A stretch of DNA of 64,000 nt, taken from contig NC_134934.1 of assembly GCF_051020765.1 (NCBI RefSeq), positions 9,066,001 through 9,130,000 on the forward strand, written 5' to 3'. Below the pieces are notes generated by a model. That model was not told the origin of the DNA. It did no database searches and was given only the letters and a program-made list of their open reading frames with translations. The position numbers and the translations under genes were made by a program. Shown piece after piece: positions 25,910-36,418 of the stretch (position 1 is the first letter of the stretch; each line of letters starts with the position of its first letter). The stretch is from Lasioglossum baleicum. Taxonomy: Eukaryota > Arthropoda > Insecta > Hymenoptera > Halictidae.

Positions 25910-26967
25910 GCTAAAAATATGTAAATAAACACGTAAATATTATAGCATTTTTTAGTTGTGTATATCGTAAATCAATTTCAATCTATCATAAATAAAATAT
26001 TTTTAATTAAGTTTTTGTTTAAAAAATCAAGTCAAATTTAAATTAACTGTTGAGAAATTCAAAATTTTATTTATTGCAAAGATGTACATCAAATACCTAT
26101 TTAAAAGTAATTACTAGACTATGGATCTTTATGCTAAATAAAAATGTTTTGCATTAATCTAAATTAAATATTCTTTTAATTATTTAAACTAACTTAAATA
26201 TTCTTAAAGGGTGAAATTGATTTGCAAAAGGGTGAAATTGATTTGTAAGAAGATGTATGTGATTTGCAAAACGTGTATATTCTTGCTAGAATGACTAGTG
26301 TATATTTATTACTTACATGATGTATTTATTTGTAAATAAGTAGGTGCAATATTATTTAAATCCAGAAGATTTAACAATAACAATATACGCGATGCAGTAC
26401 ACGTCTAAATAGTCCATGTGCTTACACTTTACAACATCATCATTTTTACTTCGGATTGGATTTAAATAATAGCGTCATCTGGCGTTGGATTGCCACTACT
26501 TTTGGATGAGACCAATAACGCCATCTTTATGCCGTTCACTATTAACCACGAAGAGCGCGATCATGTCGGTGCATCAGTTTGTGCATACAAATATATCTTC
26601 GACAGCGTCTTCCTAAGTTAATTGCGAATATTGACATTTCGTAGTAACTGTCGCGTGGTGAATGTCGTATTGTCAGTAAAACATAAATAATATCGTTACG
26701 TGAAATAGAATTCTGTGATTATACGAACAGCGCGCTCGAAACTAAATAGTACACAATGCTAACATTACGTGGAACAATATTTGTGACAATGAGATTTTGA
26801 AGTTTATTTTCTAGATTTATGTACGATACCGCACGATTTTACAACATAGGTAAGAACAACACATTTTTTATTTTGTATTAATGATTTTGTATTAACTAGA
26901 AACGTTTCAGGCATTTTTAGTCTCACCGACTCGTTGTGTATATCAGTTGTACTGTTTACAACTAAAC
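25910..26967. other. Divergent ESF1/PDCL promoter region
   Basis: No coding sequence apart from a probable PDCL leader. A GTAAGA donor at 26850 and a TTTCAG acceptor ending at 26910 suggest a 61-nt intron in the 5' untranslated region. One arm of a hAT-like TAGACTGC element starts near 26114, without an obvious partner arm. Confidence 0.45.
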
Positions 26968-28145
26968 ATGTCAACTCTGGAAGATAAGATTCTCGGAGAG
27001 AAGTTGCAGTACTATTGCAGTTCGAGCGAAGATGAAGGAAACGATTCGGCGGACTCCGACAAAGAGTCGGATAGTGACAAATATCAGGGAGCAATCACAG
27101 AGTCCTTAGAGCCATCGTTTTCAGAATGGGATGGGACTTCTAGTAACACAGGACCAAAGGGTGTTATAAAAGTGAGCCGTTACATCCAATTCGCTTTGTT
27201 AGTTAAGAGGGTAGACTCATTTCTTGTTTCTCGATAATGCAACGATGGCGAAGATATGTAATTTGCTTTGATAAGTATATAGTTTGCATTATTGGGAAGC
27301 ATAAAGCTGCATATGCAGCTATTTTCATAAAGCTGCGACAGCTACATGCTGCTGAATGATGCAAATTATTAAATAATGCAGTACACTATTTTAATCGATC
27401 GCAATGTGTTTAAAGGATTGGCAACGCTACAAACAATTAGAAGCTGAAAAGAGAGGAGAACAAGAAAAGGAAAGACTACAATTAATCAAAAAATTGAGCT
27501 TAACTTGTCGCAGTTCTTTGGACGAAGAAAAGGAAAAAATTATGCAAACCGATCCTGATCTTGCCGAGCTGCTGACGGATGAATTTCTCTTGGAGTACCA
27601 GAGACATAGAATGAAGGAAATGATGGCGCAAGCAGAAAAGCTTCGTTTCGGCAGAGTGATTAATCTGGAAACGGCAGATCACTTTTTCGAAGCAATCGAC
27701 AATGAAAATAAATCTGTAACAGTCGTTGTGCATGTTTACGAAAGTAACGTGCCTGGCTGCGAAGCTATGAACGGATGTTTAATATCCGTCGCGGAAGACT
27801 ATCCTTTTGTAAAATTTTGTAAAATCTTAGGTTTGTGGGCCTTGTTTATATTGGCATAAGCTGATTGTTGTCTTCGAATGTTCCCTTGTTAATACAATGA
27901 ACTATGTTACAGGATCTGTGGCTGGTCTCAGTAGACATTTTCAAAGAGAAGGGGTTCCAGCTTTGTTAGTTTACAAAGCAGGTCAAATAATAGGGAATTT
28001 CGTTCACGTGACGGACTACTTAGGCGTAGATTTCTATTCGTCTGACGTCGAAGCCTTTCTGATAGAACACGGCATGCTGACTGACAAAAATTGTGTACCT
28101 GCCATTATCTCGCGAAACGAGGATACGTTATCGGACAGTGAATAA
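26968..28145 (+). CDS. PDCL: Phosducin-like protein (PhLP1 type)
   Basis: Three exons: 26968-27171, 27416-27830, 27913-28145, giving 283 residues (human PDCL is about 300). PhLP1 is a cytosolic co-chaperone that works with the chaperonin CCT to fold G-protein beta subunits and assemble G beta-gamma. Visible are an acidic N-terminus, the GPKGVIKDW(Q)RYKQLE segment typical of the phosducin family, and a helical Gbeta-binding stretch. A thioredoxin-like C-terminal domain runs from about residue 140, with RFGRVINLE, VVVHVYESNVPGCEAMNGCL and GVPALLVYKAGQIIGNFV. The protein ends in an acidic DTLSDSE tail. Intron 1 (244 nt) is mostly one TTAA-family MITE. Confidence 0.93.
27207..27390. mobile_element. 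TTAA-type MITE (GGGGGTAGAC family), truncated, PDCL intron 1
   Basis: TTAA at 27203-27206 followed by GAGGGTAGACTCATTTC, as in the other copies. The inner stem with GCAAATTA and GCAGCATG-like segments is present, but the right end is lost or rearranged, so 27390 is approximate. Confidence 0.6.
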
Positions 28146-28287
28146 AAAATGCTGGACAAACGTTTTTTAATAATTTTTAATACGATCTTCCTAGTACATC
28201 CTGTGTATTAGTTCATTATACGAATTAATAATAATCTCATTCATCTTATTACCTCTATTCAACAGCATTCTCGATAACAGTAATAAA

Positions 28288-28433
28288 TAGACTGCGAATC
28301 TTTATGTAATTTAAAGCAATGGACATTTTTTAAAAATATATAAGGAAGATAAGAAGAATTCAATTTTTATTTGGCTCCTGTGTCCTGCAATCAATGCAAA
28401 CATTTTTTATTTTGCATAAAGATCCGCAGTCTA
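28288..28433. mobile_element. hAT-like MITE with intact 8-bp target duplication
   Basis: A 146-bp element with ends TAGACTGCGAATCTTTATG and, in reverse complement, TAGACTGCGGATCTTTATGC, flanked by the exact duplication GTAATAAA at 28280-28287 and 28434-28441. It lies between the convergent PDCL and HAUS4 stop codons, in a 472-base gap that otherwise holds only AT-rich 3' sequence. Confidence 0.85.
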
Positions 28434-28617
28434 GTAATAAATAATAATGTACTTTACATTAATATCATTTTGTTCCTAAAAAGAAATTAATTTATATAAT
28501 CGAACAAACTATCGAAGGAATATGTACATATTTATATCTGTCTTGGTAAAAAAAATATATAAATCTATGGAAAAATATTTGAAAAAATTCATCTAGTTTT
28601 TCTCAATTATAATTAGC

Positions 28618-29821
28618 TTATAATTTTTCTAAAATCTGTTTCTTCTTCTGAATAGCTTTATTAAGTTCTAAGTATGTTTTCAAGATGCTACTGTACTCTA
28701 CGCTTTGTAAACTGTCGTACTGTCTCTTCAGATTCTCTTTTTGATTGATCTCGTTCATTTTTGCGGACAATTTTTCGTCTAGAATCGAATTCAGTGTTTT
28801 GTAAGCTGTAACGGTGATCGGAGTTTCCTTGAACATTCTCATAATGCAGGACAATTTTGTAATTTTTGCTTGGACTTCTGCAACTTCGGCTTGCATCAAC
28901 ATGTACTCTGCTTTCTCTAGATAAATTCGATTGAGTTTTATGTATTTAAGATTATTCCAGCTGTCCATTAAAGTCTTGCATCTGGCGATATCAGCTTTGT
29001 ACTGCTCACACAACTCTTCGATCTTATCTTTCCATTGATACAGTTCCACTTCGTAAGGTTGGAACAATTTTTTACGTGTATTATTATCGTTCGACCTCGT
29101 TACTTCTTTCATATTTCCTCCCAATTCTTCGTAGCTGAAATGTTTTTAAGATTAGCATAAATTTAGATAGTACTAAGTCTAAAAAATTACAAATTTATCA
29201 AACCTTAGCACAAAGTCGTGTGTTTTCTCACAAAGTAATGCTTCTACGTAACATTTCACATCTAATTTTTCTTCGTAAGTAAGATCGCATTCTGGTAAGT
29301 CAGTAATTCCTAATAATGTCATCTTCTCTTGTGCTTTAATAGATGCGGATGGCAAGTGCATATATTTATCGATCTCATGCATCAAAAGTAATCCCGTCAA
29401 TTTCTTAACAATGTCTTTGGACAATATTTTCTTTTCGTTCATGGCTGCTTCTTTTATACATTCTAAAATAATTTTACTCTTTACATGATTCTGTATGCTT
29501 TCCTCGAGCAAAGTCAAACGTTTTATAGCCTTCTGAAGATGATTAAATCCTTGATTCTGTAGTATACATTGGGTATTCCTGCTTGTATTTTGCGTTATAC
29601 TATGATATTCCGATAAATTTTGTAACGAATCTATTCTACCCATTATTCGGCTACAATTCACACGGGATATCCGTGATATACTATGCAGATCTGAAATTCG
29701 ACAAATTACACAATTGATAATATCGAGATGTATCTACGATAGTTTCAATTGTCAACTGTTCGTTATCGAGTAATTCCATACCAGATATTTGACTCAAATC
29801 GCTGAAACTCATGTTGCTCAT
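28618..29821 (-). CDS. HAUS4: Augmin (HAUS) complex subunit 4-like protein
   Basis: Three exons on the minus strand: 29821-29782, 29690-29204, 29134-28618, giving 347 residues (human HAUS4 is 363). The protein is almost wholly alpha-helical with long coiled-coil segments in the C-terminal half (about 175-347). Its organisation and phrases such as HEIDKYMHLP followed by a LLGITDLPE-like segment, and the C-terminal heptads, resemble HAUS4. HAUS4 is a subunit of the augmin complex, which recruits gamma-tubulin to existing spindle microtubules. The resemblance is weak by eye, so the family call is inference. Another coiled-coil protein cannot be excluded without a profile search. The first exon is short (13 codons), and its start, donor (GTATGG) and frame are the only combination I found that joins to exon 2. 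Confidence 0.6.
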
Positions 29822-29940
29822 TCAAAATGCACACAATTTAGCACTATAGAAGTAAAGATTCATCGAGTTTTATTATGTACAATTGTACCGTGACCGTAAC
29901 TGACTGCGACAGACACCATTCGAATTCAAAACGGTTATAA

Positions 29941-30825
29941 GGGGGTAGTCCACCCTGGATTTGTAACTAGAAAATACCTAGAATATTACTAGAAAAATGG
30001 CTCGAAACATGGGTTTGCTGGTTTTCAGTTAGTGTCCTTATTTGAGCAAATTTTGGGCTGGGTGAGGGCTCATTCGAAAGAGGAAGGTTCACCGCAGGGG
30101 GCTCTGGTCATGAGGTTAACGAGAATATGTTTATATCTAATAATATTAGTGTCCAAAGTAGAGTAAACATCTAGGAAAAAAAACCAGCAGATTTCAATGC
30201 ATTTTTCTGTCTCCAAAAGTCTTTTTGGCTGATGGGATGACCAGAGCCCCCTGCGGTGAACCTTCCTCTTTCGAATGAGCCCTCACCCAGCCCAAAATTT
30301 GCTCAAATGAGGACACTAACTGAAAACCAGCAAATCCATGTTTCGAGCCATTTTTCTAGTAAGATTCTAGTTATTTGCTAGATATTTGCTATTTACTAGG
30401 ATCTTACTAGATTTTGGGTCGAAAACATGGGTTTGCTGGTTTTCAGTTAGTGTCCTCATTTGAGCAAATTTTGGGCTGGGTGAGGGCTCATTCGAAAGAG
30501 GAAGGTTCACCGCAGGGGGCTCTGGTCATCCCATCAGCCAAAAAGACTTTTGGAGACAGAAAAATGCATTGAAATCTGCTGGTTTTTTTTCCTAGATGTT
30601 TACTCTACTTTGGACACTAATATTATTAGATATAAACATATTCTCGTTAACCTCATGACCAGAGCCCCCTGCGGTGAACCTTCCTCTTTCGAATGAGCCC
30701 TCACCCAGCCCAAAATTTGCTCAAATAAGGACACTAACTGAAAACCAGCAAACCCATGTTTCGAGCCATTTTTCTAGTAATATTCTAGGTATTTTCTAGT
30801 TACAAATCCAGGGTGGACTACCCCC
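29941..30825. mobile_element. 885-bp near-perfect palindromic element
   Basis: It starts GGGGGTAGTCCACCCTGG and ends with the exact complement, flanked by ATAA on both sides (29937-29940 and 30826-30829). The whole unit reads nearly the same on both strands about a centre near 30383. Each half contains a second inverted pair built on GGGCTGGGTGAGGGCTC, so the structure is a palindrome of palindromes. No open reading frame of note. The terminal GGGGGTAG is shared with the TTAA family at 4649 and 9699. Confidence 0.85.
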
Positions 30826-31189
30826 ATAAATGTCAGCGTTGTCAACCAAAGAAAAGGTAACCACACACAGAAATTCCCTATAGTACAAAGGAGGAGAGGA
30901 AAGAAAAAATGGTGCAAACCAGTGCAAACTTATTGTTGCATAAAGAGTTGTAAGGAACGACAAAACCGTGATACAAATTATATCTTTTCACAAGTAAGTA
31001 TTTTATATATTTAGTATGCTCTTTTTTCCGGGGTACTTATATGTATAGTGACTTTTTCGATTTTTGTCCGCGGTGCACTGTGCTGCGTCTGCGCAAAAAG
31101 GATGCACATGGATTTCAGTGATCACGATCACTGTAAATCACAGTGTGAGTTGATCACAGTCAATCACAGTGATCACAGTTGATCAGTGG

Positions 31190-32330
31190 CGCAGTGATGT
31201 GATCAGACCCACCGTAACTCGCGCATGCGCGGCAATTTCAGTCTCAGTAGCGTAACTATTTCGATGAAATCGTGTAGCTTGAGCACCCCGCAGACTTTTA
31301 TAATTGAAACTTATTCTTTATTTTGAGGATGGGATAGGGAAAGAGCACTGCAATAACTACGCAAAAGAATACATAATCGTCTCTCGTCCATCAGTCGTCC
31401 CGCCAATAACACTGGTACATTCTTGCCAGAATAACTGCCTCAAGGCGTCAGGGCCCTGACCGCGTCATTGTAGATACGCTATTGTCTTGGCCGCGCATGC
31501 GCGAGTTACGGTGGGTCTGATCCAGTGCTGCCAGATGGTTGTGAGATCGCAACCAGGTACTCTCCTACTTTTCCCCTTCCACTATCCTATTCCATCGCTT
31601 TAGGATTGAGTGGGGCAAATGGGAGACACGTTGCGCGTGCGCGATGGGGACGCAACGATGACAGATGAGATGACATGACATTTCGCAGGTTTTAGGTTAT
31701 TGCCGCGTATCGTATCGTACTCGTGTACATATACGTACTTAATGAAATAAATCATATGGTTCGTTCTAAATAGACATTCTTTATTATAAATAAAATTAAT
31801 TGTAACATGTGAGAGTTTCAGTCGTGAAGCGAAGTATGAATGCTTTCTTTTATATGTACAATTGAAAAAATTTTGGAATCTGTATGTATGTAGTACTGAG
31901 TTACATTCCAGTAAAATCAATAAATCATAATATATTTTAACACTGTTAACCCTCATACGCTTCTCAAAAATAGTTGCATAAAAGAGACTGGGATAATAAA
32001 TTCACTCATTTTTCTTCTACACGATAAATTGACAAATTATGTTTTATTTGTAACGTTATATTTTAAAGAAATACAATAATTACATAGTATGTGAAATAAG
32101 TAAATGGGTGAATTTTACGCGGCAATAACCTAAAACCTGCGAAATGTCATGCCATTGTTGCGTCTCCATCGCGCACGCGCAACATCTCCCATTTGCCTCA
32201 CTCAATCCCTGTCGCACACGCGCAACGTGTCACATATTACTCTGGTCATCAGAGAGGGGGTACCTCATATCGGCGTGATTCCCCTCATCTGGCAGCACTG
32301 GTCTGATCACATCACTGCAGTGGCGTCGTG
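31190..32330. repeat. Nested inverted repeats upstream of UBA2
   Basis: Several arm pairs are visible: GCAGTGATGTGATCAGAC (31190) with its complement near 32312; CCGTAACTCGCGCATGCGCG (about 31212) with its complement near 31492; CAGTGCTGCCAGATG (31524) with its complement near 32287; and an arm of about 100 bp (31600-31710) containing TTTCGCAGGTTTTAGGTTAT, with its complement at about 32110-32215. The loop is AT-rich. Several insertion events are likely; exact borders are uncertain. Confidence 0.65.
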
Positions 32331-32407
32331 CAGCGTCGTGGCGTCAGCGCGTTTGTAGCGGTTAGCGGTGTTTATTGGAATTTCGATTTTCTCATTTAGC
32401 CTGAAAA

Positions 32408-35400
32408 ATGGCGGCCAGCATCAACGGTGTGTTCAGTGATAAATTACAAAATGCGGTACTGCAAAGTAAAGTGCTGATTGTGGGCGCTGGTGGGATCGGG
32501 TGCGAAATATTAAAAAATCTTGTTATGACAGGATTCACCGACATCGAGATTGTAAGCATTGAAAGCCGCCATGATATCGTAGCGTTGTTCTTAACCTATA
32601 TGTTTTTCCCTCCTTTACTTGTGAATTCTTTAAAGCCGGTATTTACATTATCCTTTTTCTACTTACATTACATCACGTGTTTCTAATGTATGTTATCGAA
32701 TACAACGCGACCGATATTCTTGTTCGATCTACTACAGATTGGATGCACTAATAATAAATAAACGTAAATACGTTGTTTTCAGATCGATCTAGACACGATC
32801 GACGTTAGTAACTTGAATAGACAGTTCTTGTTCCAAAAGAAACATGTGGGTAAATCAAAAGCGCTCGTTGCAAAAGAAACTGCACAGACGTTCAATCCTG
32901 ATGTGAAAATTGTTCATTATCACGACAGTATTACATCGTAAGTAATTTCAAACACGATTAAATCATAGTGTTAATATTTTTATAATTATTCGTAATACTT
33001 CCACCAGCTCTGAATATGGAGTATCATTTTTCAAAAAGTTCAGCCTAGTTATGAATGCTCTCGATAATCGAGCAGCTAGGAATCACGTGAATCGCATGTG
33101 TTTAGCAGCGGATATACCTTTAATTGAATCCGGTACTGCCGGTTACGAGGGACAAGTAGAACTCATTAAAAAAGGATTAAGTCAGTGCTACGAGTGTACA
33201 CCTAAAGCTGCGCAAAAGACTTATCCTGGCTGCACAATACGTAATACACCCAGTGAACCTATCCACTGTATAGTATGGGCTAAGCACTTATTCAAGTAGG
33301 TTCCTGAATTAGTAATTTCTCTTATAAATGTACAGTTCGTTGAATCACATGTGTTCTCGCTACAGTAGTAGCGATAGAAAACGTTGAGTACTACATTATA
33401 AGTAGACTGCAGATTTTTATGGATTTATGAAGAAATTGGTTGGGTGGAATATAAAACAGTAAAGATTTAAAACATTCAAGAATGTTGTATTGTTGCTTTT
33501 AATATAACAAAGTCGTTAAGGGATGAAATAAATTTTTCTGTTAGTCCTTCTTCCCACAATCAATGCAAAACATTTTTATTTTACATAAAGATCTGCAGTC
33601 TAGTTATGAGACGCGAATGTTATAGACGAATGTAAGAAAGCACTTTTGTATTTTTTGTAGTCAATTATTTGGCGAAGAAGATCCTGATCAAGACGTCTCT
33701 CCAGATACTGCTGATCCAGAAGCAGCAGGTAACATGCTTGCAACAATGCCTGCTAAAATGTTAATACGTTAATCTATACGCAGGAATTCTTTATTGCAGA
33801 TACAGCGGGCGAAGGTGCTTTAAATTCAGAATCGAATGAGAAAGGAAATGTCGACAGAGTATCCACAAGAGCTTGGGCACAGTCATGCGACTACGATCCA
33901 GAGAAATTGTTCACAAAACTATTCCACGATGACATCAAATACTTGCTTAGTATGGATAATCTGTGGAAGAAGAGAAGACCTCCTACCCCATTGAATTGGA
34001 AAGAATTACCAGACGGAGGTTTGTCAAATTGATTGTCAGAATTATCCAGTTAATTAATAAATGTAGAATTATAAATTTCTGTGTTATACAGTGCCAGGAT
34101 GTAGTAAAGAAGTAAACGAACCTGGACTGAAAGACCAACAACGTTGGAGTATTTCGAAATGTGGAAGCATATTTGCCGAAGCGGTGAAAAACCTGAGTAA
34201 ATCAGCTTCCAAAGAGAATCTTGTTTGGGACAAGGATGATCAAAGTTCGATGGACTTTGTAGCAGCTTGTGCCAATATAAGAGCTCAAATTTTCAGTATA
34301 CCTCAAAAGACGAGATTCGATATAAAGTGTAAGTAACAAATCCGCTCTACATTTTCACGAATTGCTAAATTTCTATCGGATAATTTTTATTCCCAAGAAT
34401 TGTGGAATAACAATGAAAGTATTTGTCATTCTAATATCTGTGGTTGACGCTAGGGCTGTTGCTTTCCTTCGAAGGTCGAAGGTTTTGAAGCTTCGATGTT
34501 TCGAATTTCGGAGCTTCGATTTCTGAAACTTCGAAAGTGATAAGAATCGAATTTTCGAAGCTTTGAAATTCGAACCTCTGTAGTAAATTATTAGAGGATT
34601 AAAAGAAACGGAGTTTCGAAGCTTTGAACTTCGAAATTTTACTGCTGAGTTATATTTGATACTATTACAGACACTACTAAAAGATTGATTAAGTTAAGAT
34701 TCGAATCTACGAAGAGTCGAAGCTTCGGAAAAGTAACAGCCCCAGTTGACACAACTTCAAAAAATTCAAGTTTACGCGTTAATTGAACTTCAGAGTATAG
34801 GGTTTACGTGTTTACCAGAAGGAAGTCACGAAAACAAATTCGAAAGGCTCAAAAATGTCCTATGTCAAAGAATTAGCGATTAAAACTTTAAACGGCGAAA
34901 TCTCGAAAGTGAAAGCAGTGATCAACATATTTAATACCGTATTTTTCATTGCTTGCTAGTTTCTAAAAATGAAACAAGTAACGCTAACAGTTTCTGTTTT
35001 TTCTTCTAGCAATGGCGGGAAATATAATTCCAGCAATCGCGACTACAAACGCGATAGTAGGTGGTCTAGTTGTTCTTCACGCGTTTTGTATACTGGAGGA
35101 TAAATTGAAGGCATGCAGATCTGTATATCTACGTTCGAAAATGAATCACCGCAACCGATTGCTCGTTCCGGAAAAGAATGTAAATCCGCCGAATCCGAAA
35201 TGTTATGTATGCGCGAAAACACCGCAAGTCGTGTTAGCGGTTGATACGTCCAAGATGACGATCAAAGAGTTGGATGAAGTAGTATTAAAGAATAGGTTGA
35301 ACATGGTCGCTCCGGATGTTTATATAGATGGTACCGGTACGATTGTGATTAGTAGCGAAGAAGGAGAGACCGAGGAAAACAATGATAAAATTTTAGAACA

Positions 35401-35963
35401 ATTAGGAATTAAAGACGGTACTATTCTTAAAGTCGATGACTTCCATCAAAATTATTCGCTAACTGTGATCGTGGTCTATAGAGAACGACCGAGTGTAAAG
35501 GGCGATAGTCCAGATTTCCTGATCCTAGCGGATGAGAAAGATCTGAAGCCTGAAGGTGAAAACGATCTGGCAAAACCATCCACTTCGAATGGAATAGTAA
35601 GTAAAAGTTTGTTGCCCGAATGCAGTCGCTTTGAACACTTTCAAAATTTCTATAATCCACAATTCTACACAGGCTACGGACTACCAATCCGATGACAATG
35701 TCACGATCGTCGAAGCTGATGTTGTACCGGAAGCCGCGAAGAAACGCAAGATTGAAATGCCGAATGTTGCTTCTCCGAAGAAACGGAAAATACAAGCCAA
35801 CGATGTGGAGGACAACGATGTGTGTATAATTGAAAACGATGTGAATAACGATACCGCGAATGTTGCCACAGTATCAAAGCCAAAAGCAAAACGCAAACTA
35901 TCGGAAGACGATGATTGTGTAATCATGCAAGATGATATACAGCCGACTGTTACCTCGCAGTGA
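32408..35963 (+). CDS. UBA2: SUMO-activating enzyme subunit 2
   Basis: Eight exons: 32408-32551, 32783-32937, 33008-33295, 33661-33728, 33800-34018, 34092-34328, 35010-35596, 35673-35963, giving 662 residues (human UBA2 is 640). With SAE1 it forms the heterodimeric E1 that adenylates SUMO and carries it as a thioester to UBC9. The nucleotide-binding motif GAGGIGCE begins at residue 26. Zinc-binding CYEC is at 160-163 and pairs with CYVC in exon 7. The catalytic cysteine is Cys175 in KTYPGCTIRNTPSEP. A ubiquitin-fold domain follows in exon 7 (from about residue 425). The C-terminal tail in exon 8 carries Lys-rich clusters (KKRKIEMP, KKRKIQ, KAKRKL) that fit nuclear localisation signals, plus acidic SUMO-interaction-like patches such as DVCIIEND and DCVIMQDD. 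Introns 3 and 6 each contain a MITE. Confidence 0.97.
33403..33602. mobile_element. hAT-like MITE (TAGACTGCGGAT family), UBA2 intron 3
   Basis: A 200-bp element with ends TAGACTGCAGATTTTTATG and, in reverse complement, TAGACTGCAGATCTTTATG. Flanks ATTATAAG and GTTATGAG agree at 6 of 8 positions, as a decayed target duplication would. It covers over half of a 365-nt intron. Confidence 0.8.
34452..34742. mobile_element. TTCGAAGC-rich inverted-repeat element, UBA2 intron 6
   Basis: Terminal GGGCTGTTGCTTTCC matches the right end GGAAAAGTAACAGCCC in reverse complement. Internally it is packed with AAGCTTCGA and TTCGAAGC palindromes. No coding sequence. Confidence 0.65.
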
Positions 35964-36418
35964 ATGAATGGGAAACTAAACCGAACCGTTTTGAACGCAA
36001 GGCGTACAAATTGCCGAGAAAATGTGAGAATCAGTATATTAATTTTTACGTAAAGTTAAATGTATGTTTACACGAAATACAATTATTCACACGAATTCCA
36101 GTAGTCGATTTGCGATTAATTTTATGGATACGATTCTCCGAAATAATAAAGGAGACGTAATTGTTAGCGGTTGTCAGTCGAAGGTACGCTTGATGAAATG
36201 CTATGAGAATGAATGTGGTATGTACGATAGCGATCTAAACATTTCGATTGTATTGTATTTCTTGTGAGTATTTATGAGAATACGTAACTTCTTTTATGTT
36301 TCTGGTATGTCATTTCACGAGTGTACCTATACATTTTTGTATAAAAAGAAAGAAATAAATACTTTTTTAGTACTGTGGACTATAAGTCGTAACTAAACCA
36401 ACACACGTAACCTTTCAG
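35964..36418. other. Convergent UBA2/CHST 3' region
   Basis: No gene is seen. It is the 3' untranslated region of UBA2, with AATAAA at 36354-36359 as a candidate poly(A) signal only about 65 bases from the sulfotransferase stop codon. The two transcripts therefore probably overlap or nearly touch at their 3' ends. Confidence 0.5.

Larger units (their letters stand above)
29822..32407. other. Divergent HAUS4/UBA2 intergenic region, filled with inverted repeats
   Basis: No gene is seen. It holds an 885-bp palindromic element (29941-30825), an ATCACAGT-rich patch (about 31110-31195) and a complex of nested inverted repeats up to about 32330, directly in front of UBA2. Confidence 0.7.
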
